A DNA stretch of 21,170 nucleotides from Bolinopsis microptera (lineage: Eukaryota > Ctenophora > Tentaculata > Lobata > Bolinopsidae): assembly GCF_026151205.1 (NCBI RefSeq), contig NW_026971901.1, forward strand, positions 1 through 21,170, written 5' to 3'. This document shows positions 9,691 through 19,791 of the stretch, piece after piece. The notes beneath the pieces are model-generated. The model had not been told where the DNA came from, did not search any database, and saw only the letters and a program-made list of their open reading frames with translations. The translations under genes were made by a program, and so were the position numbers. How positions within the stretch are numbered: the first letter of the stretch is position 1; each line of letters opens with the position of its first letter.

Positions 9691-12600
9691 TTTCAACCCG
9701 GCCTTTAAACCCCAAAACCCCAAAAAAAAAATTTTTTTTTTCAGAAAAAATTGGGGGGGGGAAGTTTTTGGGGGAGAAAAAAACCCCCAAATTTCCCCCT
9801 TCCCCCAAACCCGGAGAAAATGTTTTTTTTTTGATGCCCCCTTTTTCCCTTTAAAAAGGTTTTTGGGGAAAAACCCCCCCCTTTCCCCCCCCCCCCTACA
9901 AATAAGTTCCCCCGGGGTTTGGTTCCCCCGGGGGGGGTGGGGGCCCCCTAAAAACCCCCTTTAACCCTCCCCGGGGGGGGCCCCCCCCGGGTTTTCCCGC
10001 GGGGAAACAGAAACCCACCCCCGCTCTTTTTTTACCCCCCCCCCCTGCCCCTTTTAAAAATGGGTTGTTCCCCCCTGGGCCCCCCGGGTTTTTTTTTTGG
10101 GGGGAAAAAACACGTCCCGTTTTTTCCAACCGAAAAAACAAAGGGGTGAAAATAAAGGGAAAATTTTTTTTAAAAGTTTTGTTTTTTTTAAGGGGGACAT
10201 CAAAAAATTGAAAATTTTTAAATTAAAAAAAGACTGGGCCCTTTTTTGGGGGGGGTCCCCGGGGGCCCCAAAAACCCTGCCCGCTCCCCCCGGGAAAACC
10301 AAAACAGTAAAAAGGGAAAATAAACGTTTTTTGTGAAAATGTTGGGCCCCAAAAGCGGGGGAAAAAAATTTAACCCAAAGAACCCCCCCCGATTTAAAAG
10401 CCCCCAAGGTTTTCCCAAACTTTTTAAAACTTTAAAAAAACGATATTCCCCCCGTTATTTTTCCCAAAAAATTTTTTAAAATTTTCCCCCCCCCTTTTTC
10501 AACCCCCCCCCCTTTAAACTTCCCCCCCTTTTTCCTTTTCCCGGTTTTGGCCCCAAAAAACCAGGGGGGGAAACCAAAAAACTCCTAGGAAATTTTTCCC
10601 CCCCAAAGGGTTTAAAAACCCGGGTTTAACCCCCCCCCTCCCCCAAATTTAATTTGGGGGCCCCTCCCTTTTTTTGGGGTTTTTTAAAAGCGTTTTTTTT
10701 TCCAACCTTCCTTCCATCCCTTCCCCTAAAAATTTAAAATTGGGGGGTTTTTTTTAGTGGGGGAAAAAAAAAATGGTTAAAATTTGCCCCCAAATTGGGG
10801 GAAAAACCCCCAAAAGTTTTCCCCCCCGAAGCCCCCTTTAAAACCTTTCTCCCTTTGGTTTTTTTTGGGAAAAAATGGGAGAAGTCCCCCCCGGCCTAAG
10901 TTTTTTCCCCCCGTAAAAAAAAGTTTTAATCCCCCAAAACAGTAAAAATAAAGGTATAAAAAATGGGCCCAAAAAAAGGGCCCCCCAAAACAAAATTTAA
11001 TTTAAAAAACCAAAAATTTTAAAAAATTTCCCCATAAATTAAAACAAGGTTTCAGAGGTTTTCCCCCCGGAAAAATTTGGGAAAAGAAAACCCCCCAAAA
11101 AAAAACACCAAATTTGGCCCCCCAAAAACCCCAAAAGCTTTTTTGGGAAAAAACAAACCCGGGTTTTTTTTAAAAGAAAACGATCCTAGAAATTTTGGAA
11201 AAAAAGGGGTTAAAAAAAAAGAAAGGGGGAAAACCAAAGGAGAAAAAAGGGGGTTTTTTCCCGATTTGTTGTGGGGCCAAAAGTTTTCCTTCTCACTTTT
11301 CCCTTTTTGTTTCCAAAATTTTTTTTTCCCCCAGTGGGGGGCCCCCTTGTTTTTAAAGGGGGGAAAATTAAAGTGGGGTTAAAAAAGGGGGGTTTTAAAC
11401 CCGGAAAAAAACCCTTTTGGCAGGTTGTTTTCGAGGAAAAAAAAAAGTCCAAAATTTTTCCCCAAAGGGGGCCCCTTTTAAAAAATCCCCAGCCCTTTTT
11501 TGGGGTATTCCTAAAGGGTGGGGTTATTTTGTAAATTTATTGGGGTTTTTTGGCCCCCTTTTAACCCCCCGGGAAAAGGAAATATTAAAAAAATAATAAA
11601 CCCGGGGAAAGATTTTTCCCGGAAAAAAGGTTTTTATTCCTTTAATTTTAAAATTTTCCCCAAAAAAAAATTTTTTTTTCAAGGTAAAAAAAATTTTTTT
11701 CTCCCCCGAAAAAATTGGGAAAAAAAAAAAAATTTAACTGAAGGGGGGGAATCCAAAAAAACCCCCAAAGGTTTAAAAAAGGGCAAGATTTTAAATCTCC
11801 CCCAAATTAAAAAAAATTTTCCCCCTTTAAACCCCCCAAACCTTTTTTTAAAACCCGATAAATAGCCTTAAAAATTCCCCCCCCCCTTTCCCTGGGGGGC
11901 CGAAGGGGCCGGAATATTTGGGGGCCCCCACCAAAAAGGTTCCCTTTTTCCCCCCCTTTAAGGGCCCGGGAACCCTCTGGGGTTTAATCCCCCGAATTTA
12001 AATTGGGCCCGGGGAAAACGTTTTTAAAAAGATAAAAACCGACAAGGAAAAAGAAGTTCCGCCAAAAAAACCCCCCAATTTTTTTTAGAAATTTAATAAA
12101 AAAAGGTTTTTTTTAAAAAAAAGTTTTCCCAAAAAAAAAATTTAAAAAAAAACCCCTTTCCCTTAAAAGGGGAACCCCAAATTAAAAAAAACTTACTACA
12201 AAATTGGGTTTAAAACCCAACCCCCCCTTTTATCCGGGTTTAAAAATGAACCATTAAGGGGGGGCCCCGGTTTAACCCCCCCCGTGGGTTTCCTTTTTCC
12301 CGGGGTTTTTGGTTTCCACATTAAAACCCGGTTTTTTTTTTGGTTTAAGGGCCCACCCCCGGGAAAAATTTTTTAAAAGGGGGAAAAAAAAATCACCGAG
12401 TTTAAAATTTAAAATTAAAAAGAAAAAAGGTTTTTTTTAAGTTTTTTAAGGGGTTTTTTTCCCCAAATTTTTAAAGGGAAAAAAATCCCAAAAAAGCCAA
12501 AAGGGTTAAATAAAAACCCAAAAAAACAAATTTAAATTCAAAAGATAAAAAAAAAGCATAAGAAAGGTTTTCTAAAAGATTTTAAAAATTAAAAAATAAA

Positions 12601-14839
12601 AAAATGAATTTTAAAAATTTTAAAAAAAAATTTTTTAGTTAAAAAAATTTTTTAAAACTAATTTAACCCGGGGGGGGCGTTTCCCCGGGGGGAAAAAATT
12701 TTTAAAAACCCCCCCCCCACACCAAAACCCCCTTGGGTTTTTTAAAAATTGGAAAATGGGGGTTTAGAAAAAAAAACCCCCCCACTGGCCCCCTTTACCT
12801 TTCGAGAATTTGGGATTTTTTAAATTTTAAAAACCCGTAAAAAAAAACAGAAAATTTAAAAATATTTTTTTAAGAAGGGGAAAGGGTTTTTTAATTTAAG
12901 TTTTTCAATTTTTTAAATTTTGAAAAATTGGGGAAAGTTTGGCCTTTTGTTGAAAAGCCTGGAAAAATTGGGAAAAAACAAAGAAATTGGGTTTTTTTTT
13001 CCCAATTTAAAAAAAAATTTTTTAAATCCCTAAATATTTTTAAAAACCCCAAGGTAGTTTTGAAAAAAAGACAAAAAATGGGAAATATTCCCCCAACCCC
13101 CCTGGGTTTTTTAATTAAAAAACTTAAAAATTAAAAAGGCCCCCTTTTAAAAAAATTTCCCTTTTAATTTTTAAATTTTCCCTAAAATTTTGGGGTGGCC
13201 CCCTACCCACAAATAAACCCCCCCAGGGAAACCCCAATTTTTCCCCCCAAAACCCCCCAAAAAACCCCGGGGAAAACGAAAAATTTTTAAACCCCCCAAA
13301 AAAATTCCCCGGGTTTTTTAAAGGGGAGTTTTTTTAAAAAACCCCCCACATTTTCCCCCCAAATGGGGAACCCCCCGACCCTTGGGGCCAAAATTTTTCC
13401 CCTAAATAAAAAAAAAAAACCCAACCCGGATAAAAAACAGCCCCCCCCTTTTTTCACCGTGGGGAAAAACCCCCGGCCCTGGGGCCCCCCCCTCCCCCCG
13501 CTTGCTTTTTTAACCCCGAATTTTCCCAGTTAAATGAACCAAACCCAAAGGGCCACCGCCCCCCCCACCCCCCCAACCCCTTTTACCCTTTCCCCCCGTT
13601 GGGAAAAGTTTTTTAGGTTTAAAAACCCCCCCTTTTTTCTAGGTCCCCCGTCCCCCCCCCCTTTTTTTAAAATAAAAAAAAAACCCCAACCAAAGGAAAA
13701 TAGCCCCCCTTGGGGGGTGGGAAAGGGCCCCCCCCCCCCAGTGGGAATGGGGAAACCTTAAAAAACCCTGGGTTTATTTTACGGGGGACCCCCCCCTGGG
13801 GGGGGGTTTTTCCCCCCCCCGGTTTATTGGAAAGGGGGAAAAGTAAGACCCCCCCTACAGTTTTAAAATTTTTAAAAAGGGGGAAAAAAAAACCGGGGTT
13901 TGGGGGGGTTGTTGGGGAAAGGTGTTTTTTTAGCCCCCGGGTGGGGGAAAATTTTTCCCAACCCCTTTTGCCCCCGGGGGGCCCCCCCCCGGGGGGCTGG
14001 GCGTTTAAGGGTTTTTGGTTTTTCCCCCCCCTTTGGGTTTTTTTCCACTGGGAATGTTTTTTTTTTGGTGGAAGGAGTCCCCCCTGGGAAGGGGGTTTTG
14101 GGTTTTTGCCCCCCCCCTTTTTAAATTTTGGGGGCCCGGGGGGGGGGGAAAAACCGTAAAAGAGGAACCCCTGGAAAGGGGTTTTTCCCCCCCTTTTTTT
14201 TACCTAGCAAGGGTTGCCCCGGAAAGGGTTTTTTTTAAAGCCCCTGGGGGTTCCCGGGATTGAAAAAGGAAAAACCCCCGGGGGGAAAACCTGGGGGAAA
14301 TGGTTTTGGGAAAAAATAAAACCCGGGGGGTTTTTTTTTTTTCCAAAAAAAAAACTAATTTACGCTCAAACCAAAGCAGAATTTAAATTTCGGGTTTTCG
14401 CCCCCCTTTCCAGGGAAAAACACTTTCAGGTTTTTTTTAAACCCCCTTAAAAGGGTTTTTAACGTTTTGTCCCCCCCCCCTTTTTTTCCCAAAAGGCCCT
14501 TCAGCCTTTTTTTTTTCCCCTGCAAATGTCCTGGGAAAATTAAATTCGTTCCCCTTGGGGCCCCCCAAAAAATCCTTTTAAAATTTCCCCCCGGGAATAT
14601 TGTGGGGGTTTTTACTGGTCCCCAATAAATACTTTGGGGGGATCGAAAAACCCAAGGTTTAAAAATTAAAAAAAAATCAAAAAATCCGTACCCCCCCATA
14701 CTTTTTTTTTTTAAAAAATTTTTGGACCGAAAAAAACCCCCATTAAAAATGGGTTTTTTCAAAATTTAACCCCAAAATTTTAAAAAATCCCCCTTCCAAA
14801 TAAAAAATAAATTAAAAAAAGTTTTTAAAATTTTAACTT

Positions 14840-15060
14840 TTTGGGAAAAAATTCCCTTTTTTCCCCAACCCAAGGGTTTAAAAAATTTTTTTTGAAAAAA
14901 AATTTTTTAAAAGGGTTTTTTCCCCAACCCCAGTTTAAGTTTTTGGAAATGGGAAAAAAAGGGGGTTTTTTTCCCCAAACCCAGTTTAAAATTTTTTAAA
15001 ACCCGGGGGTTTTTTAAAAAAAAAGCCCCTTTTTTCCTTAAACCCAAGAAGGGTTTTTTT
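14840..15060. repeat. Three to four copies of a ~57-bp degenerate tandem repeat inside the degraded block
   Basis: A shared core of the type tttttt-cccc-aaccc-agtttaa appears with its C-block starting at 14863, 14922 and 14973, and a weaker version at about 15036. Spacings are 59, 51 and 63. The second and third copies are nearly identical over about 25 bases. Between copies lie similar mixtures of t, g and a runs. The unequal spacing is what variable run lengths would produce. Confidence 0.35.
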
Positions 15061-18000
15061 ACTGTTTTTAAGCCATTTTTTAAAAAAATTTAAACCCCGG
15101 TTTTTTTAAAAATTAATTTAAGGGTTTTTAAATTTACCGGGAAAAAACCAACAAAAATTTGAATGGGGAAAAAAAATTCCCAAAAAAACCTTGTTTTTGA
15201 ACCCCTTTTAAATAAAAATTTAATTTTTTTTTTTTTGTCCCCCGGGGCCCCCCCCTTTTTAAAGAAAAGCCCTTTTTCCCCCCAAACCCCTTTTTTTTGG
15301 TTAAAAATTTTTAAACCCCTCCGGATTATTTCCCCCCGTTTTTTTTTCCCCCTAAAAATCAAGAATCTCACCCCCAATTAAATTCCAAAATGCCCCAATA
15401 ATGAAAAAGGCCCCCCAAAAAAAAAAACTTTTACACAAAAAACCTTTTTTCACCAAAAAACCCAAGGGTTTTAAATTTTTATAACCAAAAATAATTTTTT
15501 TTTAGATTTTATTGTCTTTTGCGATAAAAAAGGAGGTTTTTTTTTTTGGGGGGAAAAAAAAAACCCAAAAAGCAAAAAAAAAATCCACAAAAATTTTAAC
15601 AGGTAAAACAAAAAAAAAGCAAATCCCCAACCCAAAAAAAAATTATTTTTAAATTCAATTCAAACAAAATTCGGGGGGGAAACGAATTTAAACCCAATTA
15701 AATTTTTCTTTTAAATTTTTTTAATTAAATTTAAATTTTTTTAGAAAATTTCCAAAAAGTTGAAAAGTTTTTTTTATAAAGGCCCCCAAGGGTTTGGGGG
15801 TTTTTTTTTTCCCCCCTTTTTTAAAAAATGTTTTTTATAGAAAAAAGCAAAACCCTACGAGCCCTTTTTTTTCCCGCCCCCCGGGGCCCCCCCTTTAAAA
15901 AACGCCCCCAAAATTTTAAGATTTAAAAAAATTTTTAAAATTTTCCCCAAATTTTCAAAAGTTAACAATCCCCAAACCCTTTTTTTTATTGTTTGTTTCA
16001 TTTTTAGAAATTAAAAATTTTTTTAGCCAAAAAAAACCCCTAAACTTTTTAGGGCTTTAATTTTTAAAATATTCCCAAACCGGGTTTTTGGGGAAAAATA
16101 AAAAATTAAACCCCCCCCGGGTTTTTTAAAGGGTTGGGGGTTTTGGGCCCCCCCCGTCCCCCCCCCCCCCCCCCAAAGGTTTTTTAAAAATTTTGGGGAA
16201 AAAATTTTCCCCCCCTCATTCGGCCCCTTTTTTTTTGATTTTTTATAATATTCCCCCCCAACAACAAAACCCCCCCCGTTTTAAAAGTTGGTCGAAAATG
16301 GAAGAACCGCAAATTTTTTTTCCCAATTTTTTTAAAAAAATTTGTGTGGGCCCCATAAAAAACCAATTTTTAACCGGTTGGGGGGGCCTAATTTTTTTTT
16401 TTAGGATTTTCAATCTTTTCCCCCAAAAAAGCAAGGGGGGGCCCCGTTTTAAAAAATTCTGTGCCTTTTTTATTTTTGAAAAAAATAACTTTACGATTTT
16501 TTTATTTTTAAATTTTTTTAAAAAATTTTTAATATTTTACGATCCTTTTTTTTAAGCGAAAAAAAAACAGTTTAAACTTTTGAAAAGTAATTAAAGGTCC
16601 CTTTTTTTTAATTAAAAAATTTAAAGTTTAAATATAACCCGGTTCCTTTTTATAATTTAAAACTTTAAAAGTAATAAACTTTTACCCGGGTTTTTTTAAA
16701 AAGGGTTTTAAAAGTTACCCCCCGAACTTTTGTGTAAAAAAGCTTTCCTTTGAAAAACATCAAAGAAAATTTTTCCCTGAGTTATCGTATACTGATCTGT
16801 AAAAATATCATTACAATTTTTAATTATTTAAGGGAAAAAAAAAAATTTTTAAAATTTAAAAGTTGAAATAAATTTTAAAAGGAAAAAAAATTAGTTGTTT
16901 TTTTTGGGAAGAGTTTTGAATTTACGAAAAGGGTGGGGCCCCCCCCGGGTTTCGAAAAAAAAGGGATTTTTTTGCATTTTTTAATTTTTTTTAAAATATC
17001 AATTCATCAAAAAAAGCTTTGGGAAACAAAATTTATGCTTTGGGTGGTTTATTGGTAGATGATTTTTATAAATTTTAACCACGATCAAAAAAATTTAGAT
17101 TATTTTTTTCGGTTTTTATTTTAAAGAAATTCGGTTTAAAAATTGGGCCCCGGAAAAGGATAAAATATACCCAATTTACAAAATTTGGGTTTAAAATGCA
17201 ATACGTGAAAATTTTTCATTTTAGTCCCCCCCCCCCTTTAAATTTTAAATAACTTTACTATCTAAAGGGTGTTAAAGTAATTATTCACAGTTGCGTCCCA
17301 ACTTGGACCCAAAATTGGTTTATCCATCAAAAACCGGGGATAGTCCGGTTCCGAACAATTCAAAACGAGTTTTTCAAAAACCCGAACCAATAAATTAACC
17401 CAGATATGACGTTTCAGCAAAAACAACCTTAAAGTTTTAATGAAACCCCAATTCAAAATAAGGGAATTTGGCAATTTTAAAAAAAAGGACAATTTTTATC
17501 CAAGCATTATTAGCAAATTTGTAATGAATAACGGGGAGCTTATTGTGTTTAAAAGATCCGGGGGCCTCACTTTAGAAAATTGAAAAGGTTCATTTTTTTT
17601 TTTGAGCCCCTTTGAAATTTTAAAATGGGGGCAGAAAAAAAAAAAGGGGGGCAAGAAAAAAACCCCAAAAAGAAATTCTCAAGTTTTTTAAGGGTACCCG
17701 AAAAAAAAATGAAAACTTTTTTTGGGGGATTCAGGTAAAATAAGCAATTTTTTAAAAAAAGCAACAAAATTTTTACCTTTCTCAATTTTGGTTTATACTG
17801 CCCCGGGAAATTTAAAAATTAAATTATTTTGATTGTTTAAATATTTCTACAGTCTACAGTAGAAATGAATTTTGTGATGAGAAAACCGTTTTTTCAAAAC
17901 AGCCCCACAAATATTTTTGTTGTTTAAAAAAATAATCTCAGAAATTTTTGAACGAGAAATTTGGGAAACAGTTTTTTCACCCCAATCTAATAGAAATAAA

Positions 18001-19145
18001 ATTGTAGATAAAAAAAAATAAAATTTTTACTTACTAACCAGCACTATTTAAATTTTACTTAAAAAAAAACCCTTTAATTTTTGATTTAATTAATAATAAA
18101 ATTTTTAATTCCCCTGATCGACAACATCCCCTGTTTTCCCCTTCCTTTGATTTTTTATTCCAAGGTGACCGGGCCCCGGGGGGAAACCCCTGAGCGGAAA
18201 ACGACCACCCCTACTCGGGGGACTTGAAACTACCCGGGAAAATTTGCGAAAATTTTTTTTGGGGTCCCCTGGGGGGGGGGAAATGTTTGGGAGATGATTT
18301 TTGACTTAAAACGCCCAAAAGGGAAAAAAATTTTTTTATTGAAACCCCCTTAAACGATAACATTAGCGCTACCCAAACTCATGCCCTTTTTGGGTTTATC
18401 GAATTTGGGAAAAGGGGAAATCTTAAGGGACCGGGGGGAAAAAAAAAAACCTCTCCATCATACCCACCAAAAAAAAAGAGATTTTGAACTATCGTTAGAA
18501 AAACTTCCACGGCCCCTCTTGAAAACAGGGAGGACCCTTTTGTAGGGGGGGGGGAAAACCCCCCAAAAACTCTTCCACGGGGGGGGGGAAAAACCCATTT
18601 TTCCCCCCAATGCTGACTTTCGTCGATCCTGAAGTTAGATTACTTTAAAAAAATTTCCCCCAAAAATAGGATTTATTTTACACGTTACTTGTGTGTCCCG
18701 ATTTAGAATTGACGATTTCATAAAGATTCTCAGAAAGCGCAAAGTTTTCATTGTACCCCATATTTTTTTTGATTTTAACCCTTTCCATTCCAGAAAAAGC
18801 TCAGTTTTATTTAAAATACACAAAAAAAAAATTAATCCATTTTTTTTCGGGGCTCCCCAAAATACGTTTAAATAGGGTATGAAAAACCCAAAATTTTCAA
18901 AAAATGGGTTTTGCATTAAAAATTTTTTCTATATAATAAAATTATTTAAACCCCAAAACCTGATTTTTATACCGGGGGCCCTTTTATTTTAATGCCAAAA
19001 CCCACCGAATTTTGGGTAGAAAAAAAACGTCATTTTAAAAACTTTTTTTTAAATTTTCCCCGCTTTTTAAATTTTTAAGGTGTTAAAATTTAAAACTGCC
19101 GGTTTATAATTTTCCTGAAAAGCTTTTTTTCCTGGGAAAAAGCAA

Positions 19146-19295
19146 TCGACAATAATTTCGACGGGATTTCAATTTTCGTAACTTTTTGCGTCAAACAATT
19201 TAGACGATATATAGTTAGTATCGGCAATAATTTTTACAGGATTTCAATTTTCGTAAATTTTAGCGTCAAACAAATTAGACGATATATTATCTTTA
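19146..19295. repeat. 75-bp tandem duplication
   Basis: 19146-19220 and 19221-19295 align without gaps at 63 of 75 positions. Both share the 18-base string ggatttcaattttcgtaa and the string gcgtcaaacaa. It lies at the start of clean sequence, downstream of the receptor gene. No coding potential was recognised. Confidence 0.8.
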
Positions 19296-19791
19296 CCGAA
19301 ACAAAATTATTGAACAGACCTTGTTATAAAACTATAAAGATACTAGAAAGCCCGTGGTAACAGGGACGAAGCTAGTACTTAGTAGTATTCTTTGAAATAA
19401 AGTTTTGATCGCATCAAAAAATATCCATCTCAACCGAAGATACAGCCGATTTAAATATAAACACTTTAAACACAACTTAATTACCACAAAACCGATCAAA
19501 ATGACGTTAAAACAATCTTTGCACGTGCATGTGTGCATTAAAACACCGTTGCTATGGAACCTTTTGGTTGTTACCTAAATTCCTATTTTTCATCTAATTT
19601 GCACGTGGGCGGTCGTACAAACATTCTACAAAAACAATTCTCTGAATTATAGTAGAGATAGACTGCTACAATGTAATTTTTTTGAAGTATACTACAGTCA
19701 TATCAGTGCTGCACCATAATCCATGTGTGACAAGATGAAGGTCCAAACGTGCAAACATGTGGACAAAATCTTACTAATTTGTGATCGTCAG
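19296..19791. other. Non-coding region downstream of the receptor, probably including its 3' UTR
   Basis: Clean sequence with no convincing gene. Since the receptor reads leftward and stops at 19792, its 3' UTR should lie here. No canonical polyadenylation signal (AATAAA or ATTAAA on the minus strand) is present in this interval, so the transcript end is not visible. Two CACGTG E-box cores occur (19519-19526 within gcacgtgc, and about 19602). A minus-strand frame at 19332-19538 has no recognisable features. Confidence 0.5.

Larger units (their letters stand above)
8331..19139. other. Long degraded block of homopolymer-stretched sequence; no supportable gene
   Basis: From about 8330 nearly every base lies in a run of the same base (aaaa/tttt/cccc/gggg), with extremes such as 17 consecutive C at 16158-16174. 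It is worst to about 16.7 kb and improves gradually toward 19.1 kb, where patches such as 17260-17560, 17790-18060 and 18600-18900 are partly readable. Open frames on both strands are dominated by K, F, P, G, N and L, and often overlap on opposite strands over the same bases, as expected from run-rich text. One minus-strand frame at 17262-17492 (76 codons) has a more ordinary composition but no recognisable domain. The block is best treated as low-quality consensus. Genes may exist underneath but cannot be read. Confidence 0.75.

Noticed and set aside
8409-11865. Many overlapping open frames rich in K, F, P and G
   Set aside because: They occur on both strands over the same bases and simply translate homopolymer runs.
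17262-17492. 76-codon minus-strand frame with fairly ordinary composition (contains CSEPDYPRFLMDKP)
   Set aside because: No family recognised, no ATG or splice evidence, and it lies in a partly degraded region where indels would break real frames.
19548-19560. Third possible X-box (gttgctatggaac)
   Set aside because: Only partly fits the RFX consensus; both half-sites carry mismatches, unlike the perfect palindromes at 7146-7181.
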